Shown here in pieces: positions 1-11,024 of a DNA stretch of 37,998 nt. The notes beneath the pieces are model-generated. The model was given only the letters and a program-made list of their open reading frames with translations. It was not told the DNA's origin and did no database searches. This DNA is from Phlegmacium glaucopus. Taxonomy: Eukaryota > Basidiomycota > Agaricomycetes > Agaricales > Cortinariaceae. Position 1 is the stretch's first letter. Each line of letters starts with the position of its first letter. A program made the translations under genes and the position numbers. The stretch lies in contig MU130374.1 in assembly GCA_015039465.1 (NCBI GenBank), positions 1-37,998 on the forward strand, in the 5' to 3' direction.

Positions 1-790
1 CCTGGATCTCTGTTAGTTGCGGATACACCTTTAAGTAGATGAAGATTTCGGTCAAGAATGTCTGTTAACATAGGGAGTGAACAGTTCGGAAATGACTGCC
101 AGTGAGTTAGTGTATTACGAGGTGGTATGAGTGGGTACAGCGGATGACCCGCAACGGTTGAAGGGATACGCGCTATAAACTTGTGAAAAGGCTTACTTAT
201 AAATAAGTGACCTCGGAAAGGCCTACACAGACACAGAATACTCACATCAGGGAGATGCATATCGATGAATGACCATCCAACCACCCAACTACGGGTCTGG
301 CCTTGAACAAACTCTGTAATTGCGTAGTTCACAATCTACTTAAAAAGTAAAAAAAAGTGAGTGTCGATAAGGTTGACAGTAACACGTACAGAGCGTTTAC
401 GCAAGTTTTCTACAATGGTGGTCACAGATGACATCTTCCCTAGCATCGAGGTATACCACCTTGTAAGAATAGGCGAATTAGTAGGGTTGGAAAGGGTAAA
501 TATAAGCGACGAGACATACTTGCATCTAGTTTGAAAACATTCACTTTCCTCAACCATTTGACCGCCGAATCCTTCTTCCCCGCTATCGGCGAATATCATC
601 TGGATATCAGCTCCCATACATACCTAGATTGAATGGCTGTTGCTATTGACTATCAGACCACAAAGGTAAAAAGTTGCTTACCGCATTAGGCGCAAGTTCC
701 TTTTCACTCGCTGACTGGACCACCTCTTCTGAACTAGGGTTGGTCAGTAGATGCGCAAGGCGAGTACATGATATGGTGGTGACTCACTCA
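1..790 (-). pseudogene. METTL16-like U6 snRNA m6A methyltransferase, 5'-truncated remnant
   Basis: Read on the minus strand, exons near 730-690, 636-525, about 473-390, 335-246 and 172-1 splice to a METTL16/DUF890-type protein. Recognisable pieces are KELAPNA, VCMGADIQMI, GQMVEES, WYTSMLGKMSS and NYAITEFVQGQTR followed by a WSF-type end. METTL16 proteins methylate U6 snRNA and some mRNAs in the nucleus, using an SAM-binding domain and an NPPF catalytic loop. Here the whole SAM-binding N-terminal half is missing, and the NPPF loop reads NPS, as if about three codons (Pro-Phe-Tyr) were lost. An in-frame TGA lies just upstream (about 768-770). The gene runs off the left edge, so its C-terminus is not seen. 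Upstream on the same strand lies a karyopherin fragment. Family assignment is firm; the inactive state is inferred from the lost core and the stop. Confidence 0.75.
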
Positions 791-1029
791 TCAGCAAGGT
801 GGTGGCCTAAACAGATGATATCATATATAAACACTAACAAAAAAAGAATTGACAAACCATTTTCAGCCGACAATGACGTACATAGACATTTGTCGATGCG
901 GCCACACTGGCACATTTTCTCTGTTTCGGCTGTAGATGGAACATAGATAATGTTCAGCCACATTGCCTTGACAAGCTCAAAAGGGAGAGAAAGGATCAAG
1001 GGATCAAATTTATGAGAGCTAAGGCAATA

Positions 1030-2175
1030 GCTTACCCTCGAAGCGTTCTGGAGTGAATCAAATATCTTCTGCACGTTCGGGTTAACAATCGCCTACAAAA
1101 TCGAGGGAAAAGGATGGTCACAAAGGATCCAGCAAAATACGGAGAAGAGTCAAAACTGACCTCAATCGCAGGAATATCATCTATTGGAGGCATCGCCTGT
1201 ATCACACTAGCGATAGATTGCAGCACTTTACTTTTCTCCGAGTCCTGCAGGACGGTGAATATTGACAACCGAAGAGATTTCACATTGATAAGACAAACCG
1301 GTATCCTATCCAGTCCTGCATGAAGTTCTCCGAAAGCCTCTATATGTGCGGCCAAATCTTTGCGATTAGCCTCACACAGATTTTGCAGGGCCACAGCTGC
1401 AGAGAGGCTTAATGAGGGATCGGTGAGGGCGGAGACAACATATGTAAGGACCGTGAGGAGAACATTTGGCTCGGATGAGGTAGAAGAGGGCGGAGGATGT
1501 GGTTGAGTGGCAAATCAAGAGGAATAGACACCTAGTTTCGAAGCAAGTGAATATAGGTGGATAAATCATGTAGGAAAATCCAAAACATACCAATAACACC
1601 TAGCGCTGTTCTCCGCACTCTCGTCCGACCGGTAGAAGGCAATTTTCCAAAGATTTCTGGACTTAAGAGTCAAGGGAGATGGAGCGCCTTCTCGAGGTTG
1701 AGAGCTTCTCTCATAGTTGCCAGCCATTCAGCGATGTCATTGACATAATATCCCAGCATGTCATCGCGTAGGACATAATATCTAGAAGGGTTGATGTTAA
1801 CAATACATGGTCAATAGTGTACCAGCATCACTTACGCATTTATGAGGGTGTCGCCAATATCTCGTCGATAACTCAATATATGTGCACATCAGAAGCTTTA
1901 GAGCAAGGAGAAAAAGGGAACACAAACACTTGAAATTTATCAACCTGATCTGTGGAGACAATGATGAATGCAATAACCCATGGAAGCAAAACGAAGTCCG
2001 ACCTCTTAACCAACCACTGCCGCCGGGAGGGAAGACAACCTTTCCAGAGAGACGACCTCATAGTGGACCTGCAGGGGGTGTCAATTTGGGGCAGGGCAAG
2101 GATGAGATGGGCAGCATGGGCGTAACGCAAGTGCCAGGTAGATTGCGTGTGGACTGTGCGATGGTGGGAATATGA
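1030..2175 (-). pseudogene. Transportin-3/Mtr10-type karyopherin, internal fragment with stops
   Basis: Minus-strand exons give an ARM/HEAT-repeat protein of the importin-beta superfamily, TNPO3/Mtr10/Kap111 branch, which carries SR-type proteins into the nucleus. Recognisable pieces are YYVNDIAEWLA (about 1750), GRTRVRRTALGVIG (about 1630-1590), VLTYVVSALTDPSLSLSAAV and LQNLCEANRKDLAAHI (about 1480-1340), then KSKVLQSIASVIQAMPP (about 1230) and QKIFDSLQNASR (about 1050). Only the middle of a roughly 900-residue family is present; neither the importin-beta N-terminal domain nor the C-terminal repeats are seen. Two in-frame TGAs occur: one after KALHLP (about 1672) and one at a probable Trp in VYSS-FATQ (about 1521). 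Exons between 1870 and 2175 are less certain. It abuts the METTL16 remnant in the same direction. Confidence 0.65.
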
Positions 2176-2430
2176 AGATAAGTTATCTTACAATCAACTG
2201 TTGACCGTTGATTGTTGAAAACATGGTCGCGTTCATCACGTGTATGAATTTCACATAGCCAACCTATTTATTGCTCGCAAAGTAGCAAGGGGTATGGTAG
2301 GTATGGTAGTTATAATGAATGGATAAAAAAATTCAGACACTTGGTTGAAGGCAAATTTACGTAGTTATAATGAGAGACACTGGGTTGAAGGCAAATTTAC
2401 GGAAGAAAGAGTGAGATGGGGAAAGGCGAT
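2176..2430. other. Non-coding gap at the left side of Plavaka-1
   Basis: No convincing coding sequence. It contains a short perfect inverted repeat, CAATCAAC/GTTGATTG (about 2192-2215), and an imperfect tandem duplication of about 45 bp ending in TTGAAGGCAAATTTACG (about 2330-2402), just past the stop of the companion gene. The left terminus of Plavaka-1 should lie here by analogy with the other two copies, but no CATCAG terminus is present, so the left end may be lost or diverged. Confidence 0.4.
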
Positions 2431-4645
2431 TTACACACTTGAGTTTTCATCATCATCGTCAGAGACCAGTATATATTCCTGAGCTGCTTCCTCTTCTTCG
2501 GGGACCTCACTGCCATGGGATGATGCTGACCGCGAGCGTTTACGCTTCGGCTTATTATCAGCCAGAATGTTAGCGATCTCTTTGAAGATTGCCTCCCAGT
2601 GGTCCTTTGTGAGGGCTTTTACCGTGGGCATGTACTGAGTTGCACGACGGACAAGGACATTGACAGTCCTACCCTTGTCTGATTTCCGTTCGGTGCGATC
2701 GCTGTAGTTGTCGGCTGAGAAGTGATTGGCACTGCCCCTAGGTTCGACGTACTCTCCGGTTGTCCAAGCCTTTAAGGCATGCTGGACCTGATATAAATGA
2801 GAAATTAGAAATGTTTGGAAACAAGAAATGACTAACCGCTTGAAGAGCCAGGATGAATGCTCCATAAGGCTTCTCTTTCTCGCTGAGGCGCTCCGGGTCA
2901 GGTACATCCTCCCATTCCGCGAAGTGGGCAAGTGCGAGCGTGTATAAAATGAGTGGATTTTGTAGTCGGCCCTATGTGTTGCTCTCAGTACATGACCATG
3001 TACGATAGTTGACAGTTGTACATACCTTTTTTGTAACCTTTTCAGTTTCGTCATTAATCTTCCACTCCTTCCAGAGGAAAGGATAGGTCGGTGGATTTCC
3101 ATCCGGTGTGAGTGAAAATTGGACCCAGTCAGCAATAACCTTACGATTTTTGAAGAATTCAGCCTGATCGACCTCAATATACCTCCTGAGTGCTTCGGCA
3201 GCCTTGGTACCGAACCCATTGCGCCAGTTGTTCAAGCGATAACTGATCTGAACGTTTGGGTCTCGCATTAGTATTATCCAAGACATCTGGAGGAATATAG
3301 TATGGCTCACAAGAGGAGCCCATGGGTCGATCGGGGCATTCTGAACAGTGAACTGCGCGGGCCCATAGATCTTGTCCACAAGCTCCTGGACTTGCTCCCT
3401 TGAAAAACCCTCCCAGGGAGAGAGAGAGCCAGCGAGACTCTTCGCAAGAGGGACTAGCTGGTTGGTAAATGCTTCTGACGTATCCTTTGGAAGGTGTTCA
3501 AGTCTCCATTTTTTTCCACTCCCACCCCGAGCTTCTCGTTGCGTGCGAGGGGCAGATGAGACCGCTTCTATCTTTAAGGATGATGACTGAATTGATGTGT
3601 GAGCTCATTGTTGCTGTCATGTAAAATAAAAGAACGCACATAACTGTTGTGACCCCATTTTGAATCTTTGTCATTCACGACAGCTGACCGCTCCATCTCA
3701 TCATCCTCATTGTCACTAACCATGCCCCCATACCGCGCTGGTGAGTCGTTGTGTTCCTGGTGTGTTTTCTCAGCCGGTGCCATCAGTTTGGTTTTGATAG
3801 CAGAGTCCCAGCCAGAACGAAGGCCTGATGGTGGCTGGTTTGACTTTTTGGGTTTCTTAGCTGGGACGGCCTGAGACAGCGAAGTGCTTCAGATTCAATG
3901 GAGAATGTTAGTACAAATAATACACACATAATTTGTATAGATAATAGAACTGACCTTGGGCTCCGCTCACGCTTGGACTGTTCAGTAGCAGAGGCAGACT
4001 TAGAGCCAGTTGTGGGAACGGTGACTCTAACAGCTGCGATCTCACGGCGTCCTGGTTTAAATTTTTTACCTTTCTTGGACACAACTTCTTCTTCCTCACT
4101 TTCAAACCCATCTTCGCTGCTGGTCTCTTGCATATTGTCTGTATCCTCTGGCCGGTACCGGTCCTTATCGCTGTCATCAGACTCTATGCCATCGGACACG
4201 ATCTCTTTTTTTCTGGTTGCTCGAATTGGTGCTAAAAATCCACAGGTGAGAGTTATCTTTCTCCAGCAGTGTGTATAGACATACATTGAGACGGATTGTC
4301 AGTGTGAACAGGCTCGAGCTCATCCTCCATGTTGAAACCCTCAGGCACCGGTGGACGAAATTTGGCCACTGGTGGCTTGCGAACATTGGATTGGGCTGCC
4401 CGTTGAAGGTCCTCTTGGCGCTGTTCATCTTCAATATCTGCTGCTTTTTTCAAGGCTTGCTCCTGCTGTTGTCGTTTCTCCTGTTTATCAGACGCCTGCT
4501 GATCCCGGATAGCCTGCATTTCTGCAGCTGTTCTGCGTGGTTTTGGCATGTCGACGGCACCCGGACGCGCATCTTTATTCTTGGTGCGAGTGGAAGGTCG
4601 AGTAGGAGCAAAAGGTGGAGGCAGCGAGTTTTTACTAGGTATCAT
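2431..4645 (-). CDS. Plavaka-1 companion protein (DUF6532-like), 637 aa, intact
   Basis: Six exons, 4285-4645, 3955-4231, 3645-3886, 3026-3567, 2837-2971 and 2431-2787, all with GT-AG introns of 49-77 bp, join into 638 codons without a stop. The ATG at 4645 is the first in frame; it opens with SKNSLPPPFAPTRPS. The N-terminal third is basic, then a Gln/Glu/Lys-rich likely coiled coil (AAEMQAIRDQQASDKQEKR), then acidic low-complexity sequence. The C-terminal half is a helical region with the pattern ALKAWTTGEYV followed by HFSADNYSD, which matches what I recall of the basidiomycete DUF6532 family. The protein ends with a KPKRKRSRS nuclear-localisation-like motif and an acidic tail. Function is unknown. 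Its conserved divergent pairing with the transposase in three elements suggests a role in transposition, DNA binding or regulation of the element; that is inference. Confidence 0.75.
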
Positions 4646-4763
4646 TGTGGTTGTCGATAAGGTGTGTTTGTTCACTCAATGGCTCGCTTTGCATCCGTCC
4701 TCATTTGCATCCGTCAACAAATAGGTTACGTGCTCAGAGTTGTGATTTTACCCTACATCTACC
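4646..4763. promoter_or_regulatory. 118-bp bidirectional promoter of Plavaka-1
   Basis: The companion ATG (4645, minus) and the transposase ATG (4764, plus) are 118 bp apart, so both promoters and both 5' UTRs must fit here. It holds a direct repeat of TTTGCATCCGTC at 4688-4699 and 4704-4715, 16 bp apart, a candidate binding site pair. No clear TATA box is seen. The equivalent gaps in Plavaka-2 and Plavaka-3 are 224 and 184 bp. Confidence 0.55.
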
Positions 4764-7700
4764 ATGCCCCGTTCCTTTAAAATTCGCTACATCCCTTGCC
4801 CAATAAAATCATGTAGTCGACAATTTACAAATCAAGGAGGCCTGAAAAATCATCTCCGAATGCATCGTAAACCACAGACAAATCATGAACTACACGCAAA
4901 TCAACCACCACTGGCAGTCAATGAAGATGATATTCCGGTCGATATTGAAGATAATGCTCAGGAACAGGGTCTAGGAGATCCGAATCATCCTATAAATCCT
5001 GAAAATGCGGCCAAAGAGAAGATTACCTACCATCCGTTGATTAATGGTGCGCCACGTCACAATTTTCACTTCAAAAAAAAAACTAACAACATTTAGGGCT
5101 ACCATGCGATGCGCAAGGCAATTTCTTGCCTGAAGGCGCACCACCTCCACCCTGGGACGAACACCCTGATGATGACTATGCCACTTTCAACAACTCCGCT
5201 GCATTTGAGCTTGCCGACCTTCTTTTCCGACGAGACCAGATGTCTGGCACCCACATCAACGATCTTCTTCAGATCTGGGCATCAACTCTTCCTGAGGATC
5301 AGGATCCTCCTTTTGTGAGCAAGAATGAAATGTACAACGCCATCGATAACCTTGATCTTGGAGATGCGCCTTGGAACTCCTTCACTGTCATGTACAATGG
5401 TGATATCCAAGAAGGCAAGACAACACCATGGAAACATAAATCTTTTGAGGTCTGGTACCGTGATCCTCGGCTTGTCCTGCACAACCAGTTGGGAAACCGA
5501 GAGTATGCCAATGAAATGGACTTTGCACCAAAGGATGTGCGTGATAAGGACGATAAGCGCCGGTATTCAGATTTTATGTCTGGAAATTGGTCATGGCGAC
5601 AAGCGGTATGTAATATGATAAATATTCACCTGTCTAGAGGCTAACTGCTTTGGAACTAGGACGAGATAGCAAACGACCCCAGAAACCATGGTTCGACTTT
5701 TTGTCCTACTGTCCTCGGAAGCGACAAGACCACAGTCTCAGTTGGCACAGGCAACAATGAATATCACCCCTTGTATATATCCAATGGACTGGTTCACAAC
5801 AATGTTCGTCGTGCGCATCGCAATGCCGTAACACTCTTAGCCTTTCTCGCAATTCCAAAAAGTAAGTACTTTTGCCTGAGTACTCTTAGCTTCGAGAGAT
5901 GATTTAACTTCTTGCTATTTAGCTGAGAAGGAGCATGAACAGAGTGCTGAGTTTCGCAAATTTCGCCGTAATCTATTCCATGGTTCTATCAACCAAATTC
6001 TTCAACCTCTGCGGCAATATATGGAGACACCCGATATTGTCCGTTATGGCGATGGATACTATCGACGTACAATTTATGGAATTGGTCCATATATTGCAGA
6101 TTATCCTGAGCAAGTATTGTTGGCATGTGTCGTACAGGGTTGGTGCCCCAGGTGAGCAACAACTTCACCGTCTGGTCCATTTCTCATATATTCTCTAGAT
6201 GTGATGCTAAATGGGATAATCTTGATAACAACATTGCTGGACGACGCTCCCACAAATTAACGTGTTCTCTCATTGAAGCTCTGGATAAGAAAACATTATG
6301 GGATGACTACGGGATTGTTAGTGATTTCATGGTATACTATTCCTGGTTATCACCCTTCCTCCCGCCCTTACCATGTATTTTTCAGCCGTTTACCCATGGC
6401 TTTCCTCGGGCAAACATTCATGAGCTGCTGTCACCAGACCTTCTCCACCAGATCATCAAAGGCACATTCAAAGATCACCTGGTAACGTGGGTGACAGCCT
6501 ATATCAATCTTGAGCACCCTCCAGCTGAGGCCAAACAGATTCTCACTGATATTGACCGGCGGTATGTCCTGTTATGAATTGAATCTTTAAAAGTATGACA
6601 TATCCAATACTTTTAGCATTGCTGCAGCACCCTCATTCCCTGGCCTTCGTCGCTTCCCTGAAGGTCGTGGATTCAAACAGTGGACAGGAGATGACTCAAA
6701 AGCACTAATGAAGGTATGTAATACTTTGCTAGCTGTCTTTGTACTATTTTTCTGACTTTTTAAACCAGGTATATCTTCCTGCCATTGCAGGCCATGTTCC
6801 TCCACAAATGGTGCAGGCTGTCAGCTCCTTTATGGAGTTTTGCTATCTTGTCCGGCGTAATGTTATTGATGAGGACAATATTCTTGCTATCAATAATGCT
6901 GTTGCTAAATTTCATGTCAAACGCAGCATCTTTGATGATGTCCGCCCTGATGGGTATTCACTTCCCCGTCAACACTCACTTGTTCACTATACGTACCTTA
7001 TTCAAGAATTTGGGGCACCAAATGGTCTCTGTTCCTCAATAACCGAATCAAAACATATCAAAGCAGTTAAGGAACCCTGGCGACGATCAAGTCACTACGA
7101 GGCTCTGGGCCAGATGCTTGTCACAAACCAACGTTTAGACAAGCTAGCAGCTGCTCGAGTCAACTTTCAATCCCGTGGTATGCTTGATCGACAACCTATA
7201 CCACTGGAACTGCAAGCTCCAGATCCACCTGCCAATAATCCAGAAGATGATGAGGATGATGATGGAGGGGCTGTTGATGGAGATATTGATAGTGAGGTGA
7301 TTCTTGCACAATGCCCTAGTGAGTCTAGGATAATTTTTCAATTTTATCTCTGATTTCTGATTGCTATGTCCAGTTCGAAACCTTCCTCTCACAGTTGAAG
7401 CTCTTGGGGTCCATCTCAGTATACCTCAGCTTCCAAACCTTGTTCGGCGCTTCCTCCATGAACAACTGGTACAACTTGATGCAGACATTGAACTTGACAA
7501 TGTTCCACTGTCGGATTGTCTAGTCCTTACCAATACAACCAAAATCCGCATTTTTCCCTCTGCTGTTGCCATTTATTATGCCCCAAGTGACCTGTCTGGC
7601 ACAAGGGGGATGTTTCGTGAACGTATTCGAGCAGTTGATTCTTGGCGTCGTGGCCCTGCAAGACATGACTGCGTTTTTGTTCAACATGACCCTGACCAAC

Positions 7701-8044
7701 CAGGTTTCCGTGGGCTATATGTCGCACGGGTACGCCATTTTTTTTCCATTCGTCATAACAAGACCCTCTTTCCATGTGCATTGGTTTCCTGGTACTCAAC
7801 TATTGGCACCACACCATGTGCAGACACAGGAATGTGGAAGGTTGAGCCTGATTTTGATAACATGGGTAATTTGGCTATGTCTATCATCCATCTTGACAGC
7901 ATGGTACGTGGTGCACATCTCATGGGTGTTGCAGGTACCACCCAAATTCCTTACCACCTCACATTTGACCATAGCCTTGATGCTTTCCAAGCATTTTATG
8001 TAAATAAATATGTAGACCACCATGCACATGAATATGCCTTCTAA
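4764..8044 (+). CDS. Plavaka-type DNA transposase, 949 aa, intact
   Basis: Nine exons (4764-5046, 5097-5605, 5660-5861, 5923-6151, 6199-6331, 6386-6561, 6617-6713, 6769-7318, 7374-8044) with GT-AG introns of 47-61 bp join into 950 codons including TAA or TAG at the end, with no internal stop. The N-terminus is a classical C2H2 finger: C12, C17, H30, H34. The rest is the Plavaka transposase core of basidiomycete CACTA-like elements: LGSDKTTVSVGTGNNEYHPL, NLFHGSINQILQPL, ADYPEQVLLACVVQGWCPRC, LLSPDLLHQIIKGTFKDHLV, QWTGDDSKALMKVYLPAIAG and the late HSLVHYTYLIQEFGAPNG. Family members cut and paste the element by RNase H-fold catalysis; I infer the acidic triad lies among SDKT, PDLLHQ and the C-terminal region but cannot assign each residue. 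An acidic DDEDDDGG linker (about 7240-7270) precedes the C-terminal domain. Of the three Plavaka copies here only this one has an undamaged frame, so it may be active. Confidence 0.85.
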
Positions 8045-8379
8045 TAGATACATTTAAATATGGCAACTTAAGTATAGATTACCCCAGAATCAGGTGGTGT
8101 AGCTTAGGGCTGTCTAATGACAATCTCCCAAAAAATACTGGATGCAAAGATCTTGAGATAACAAAGACCATGCTCTGGACTCAAAGATGTGAAAGCCTTA
8201 TGTGAGATACCAAAGATTTATAACAAAAGACAAAGGTCATGAAAGACCATTCATGCAAAGATAAAGATTCATAAAAAAAGACAAAGGTCTTGAAAGACCA
8301 TTTATGCAAAGACAAAGCACTCAAAGATGTACCTTCTGAAGATGAAGATGCCAAAGATCACCCTTGTGTTTTGCTGATG
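8045..8379 (+). repeat. Plavaka-1 right subterminal repeats and terminus
   Basis: From about 8140 to 8360 the motif CAAAGA(T/C) recurs around ten times. Two nearly identical units of about 45 bp, each with a palindromic core GGTCnTGAAAGACC, lie at about 8235-8310. The stretch ends TGTGTTTTGCTGATG at 8379, whose reverse complement CATCAGCAAAAC matches the CATCAG(G)AAAA termini of the other Plavaka copies. Such arrays are the usual transposase binding sites of CACTA-like elements. The exact end is inferred because the matching left end is not found. Confidence 0.55.
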
Positions 8380-8956
8380 CGCCCACTGGTATACAACGAA
8401 CGTTGGCATGTTCGCGGCCTCCGTGCCGTCGTAAACAGTATATCCGACCACAGCCTCTGAGAGCCTCTGAGTCGCAGATGACTTGAAAGGGCCCTTCTAA
8501 CACCGCGATGCCGTGCTCATATGTTTGAGATACTGCTGAGCCACGCTGAGCGCTGATGCATGATGGCCAATGCTCGTGCTTCAAGTTTGGGCCGCGCTGC
8601 TTTCCACTGGACGATATCTTTCGGATCTGCCTATTGTGAAAAAGTCTCTTTTCTGCGATTCATTCCAATCCGCTGGCATCTTCTCCGATGTTTCTTTTCA
8701 TCATCATCATCTGGAGAAGCATATTACCCCACCATTTTTTTCGAACGAGGCTCGCAGATATATATCATTGCGTTTTGACATGCGTGTGAATACAAGACCT
8801 GGGTGCCAAGAGTATTCTGGGGTATCTGATGGCTGTCCGTCAGGGCCTGCTGTTGCCTGCCCAACAAAAGCATTTCATGATTTCCGCAGTTGAAACGTTG
8901 ACTGCTGACTTCGCGCATATTAGCAACCTTTAATATTATTTTTTACTGGACCGAGA
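8380..8956. other. Region between Plavaka-1 and the peroxygenase
   Basis: No gene is supported. Some open frames occur on both strands but none has a recognisable product or plausible splicing. Part of this stretch must be the upstream control region of the peroxygenase gene. Confidence 0.4.
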
Positions 8957-8965
8957 TATATAAAA
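8957..8965 (+). promoter_or_regulatory. TATA box of the peroxygenase gene
   Basis: TATATAAAA lies 53 bp before the ATG at 9019, in a good position for a fungal core promoter with a short leader. Confidence 0.6.
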
Positions 8966-9018
8966 AGGCTCTCCATAATGCCTCCCCAACTGTTTTTCTC
9001 AGAGCATTCACCAAAAAC

Positions 9019-10434
9019 ATGACTCGCTTTTTTGCGCTTATCGTTCTGGTATTCGCCTCTATCGCCGTCGCGTTTCCTTCATATGCTTCATTGGCCGGTC
9101 TCTCAGATGCAGACCTGGAAATTATTATCCCTACCCTTGAGGTCCGCGAGGTCGATCCCCCTCCCGGACCTCTCCAAGACACATCAGCAAAGCTCGTTAA
9201 TGATAAACATCATCCTTGGAAGCCTCTACGACCAGGTGATATACGCGGACCTTGCCCAGGTTTAAATACCCTCGCATCGCATGGTGTATGTCAAAAATAT
9301 TTTTTCCTGTCGTTTTTGTGTCTGAAAACCCTCCCACGGACAGTGGCTTCCTCGTAATGGTATCGCTACTCCAAATCAGATTATCAATGCCGTACAAGAG
9401 GGTAAGGATCATTAGGCATCGGTTGTTTGACCTATCTTTGATCGCATTCAATCATTTAGCATTCAATATGGGAAACGATCTTGCTATTTTTGTTACATAT
9501 GGCGCATTTTTAGTTGATGGCAATCCTCTCACCGGTCTGCTGAGTATTGGAGGCAAATCTCCTAGAACTGGACATGATCCTCCTACACCGGCAATAGTGG
9601 GGGGCCTTGACACCCACGGTGTCTTTGAAGGTGCGATATTTAGTTCCAGTGATGTGATCAGTAACTATATTTAAACTTTGGATTATTCAGGGGATTCTAG
9701 CATGACCAGAGGTACCTTTGATCTCTATAACTTCATGGAGGTTGAGGGCGCTGATAAAATTTTGATCTAGGCGACGCATTTTTCGGTGACAACCATAGTT
9801 TTAATGAGACTTTGTTTGATCAGGTAAAGACATATGGTTTACTTCGCATCGAGAAACAGCTAACATGTTGAGGATTCAGTTGTCAGACTTCAGCACTCAA
9901 TTCGGTGACGGGAACTACAACCTCACTGTGGCAGCTAAGCTCAGAAAGCAGCGCATCCAACAATCCATCGCGACAAACCCACAATTCTCCTTCCTCTCAC
10001 CACGATACTTCACTGCATTCGCTGAATCCGTCTTTCCACTACTCTTCTTCGTCGACGGACGGATATCAAATCTAGTGTTCAATCTAACCAACGCACGTGG
10101 ATTCTTCCAGAACAGCCAGATGCCCGATGGTTTCTTCCGTGCCAACAGGTCCTTTGGGCTCAATGACGTTGGTCATTTCATTGGTTTAATTTTTGCCACT
10201 TTCCCAATTCAACCGGGGAAGAACGAGGGTGTTGGAAATTATGTTCTGGACCCGACTTCAGCCAATCTCAGTGAATTCTGTTTACTCTATGTGAACTTTG
10301 TGAACCAGACTGTGCGGTCTTTGTATCCGGCTCCGACTGGTATTCTGCGTGATGCGTTGAATGCTAATTTAAACAACTTCTTTGTTCCACTTCAGGAGCA
10401 GGGTTGTACCCAGTTCTTCCCGTATGGGCAGTAG
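9019..10434 (+). CDS. Unspecific peroxygenase (heme-thiolate, chloroperoxidase family), secreted, 374 aa
   Basis: Six exons (9019-9285, 9344-9401, 9460-9630, 9691-9711, 9771-9823, 9880-10434) join in frame; one exon is only 21 bp. The protein starts with a signal peptide (TRFFALIVLVFASIAVAFP). It then shows the family hallmarks: PCPG with Cys79 as proximal heme-thiolate ligand, the EGDSSMTRGD motif with Glu165 and the Mg-binding Ser169 region, and Arg232 plus Glu239 (RYFTAFAE) as the distal acid-base pair, seven residues apart as in the long-type enzyme of Cyclocybe aegerita. Length and order fit the long UPO class (EC 1.11.2.1), which inserts oxygen from H2O2 into C-H bonds of diverse substrates outside the cell. 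Several N-x-S/T sites (NYNLT, NHSFNET, NQT) suggest glycosylation. The gene is undamaged although surrounded by transposons on both sides. The ATG is preceded by a TATA box. Substrate is not predictable. Confidence 0.93.
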
Positions 10435-11024
10435 CATATTCTATATATCAGTATATATTGAGTCTATGTAGATTAATATTCTTCTTTGTAAGTAAAAACC
10501 TCTGTTAACATTGTCCCATTATCTTCCTACGTTGCAAAACTGCACCGCCCCATCATTGGACCATAGTAGCAATGGCAGTCGCTCACCATTCAAACTATGA
10601 ATCTTCTTGCTCGCTTAAGGGGTTGGTAATCAGTCACTTGATGCTAAGGAAATCGGAAAGGCCACTTGCAATTCCGCATCCGATCCCTCGGTTAAGTTAT
10701 ACTTGGCGGTTTGAGTCCGTTTCCTTCTGTTTCAGAGCTTCTTCTCTATCCTAAATGAAATTTTAATGTCATCAAGTATTAGTTTCAGAAGAGAAGAGCG
10801 AACATATTCACACAAGGCCGACCTCAACACAAGACCTGAAGATAGATCTTCAGCAACACTTTGTTGTTACCCAAAGTACAATGTTTCAGAAGATATTCAA
10901 GTAAATGTAAGAACGAGTGATTTTAGCAAGAATGATTTATTCGTTTCGATACTACTCGAGTACATATACTACTGGGTTTTATCAGTAAAGTATGACTATG
11001 GCTTTTTAATGTCTGTAAAAGGTT
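10435..11024 (-). mobile_element. Peroxygenase 3' flank, then probable distal part of the Copia 3' LTR
   Basis: The first part is AT-rich and presumably holds the polyadenylation region of the peroxygenase gene. Nearer 11024 the sequence should be the continuation of the Copia 3' LTR, which starts at 12542 on the minus strand and is split by the element at 11025-12373. The far LTR border and its target duplication could not be placed. No coding sequence is supported. Confidence 0.35.

Noticed and set aside
1860..1900. CATCAGAAGC at 1876 as the left terminus of Plavaka-1
   Set aside because: It lacks the A-rich continuation and lies within sequence that still reads as karyopherin remnant; too weak.
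3898..4660. Plus-strand open frames of 126-129 residues
   Set aside because: Antisense shadows of the spliced companion-1 exons.
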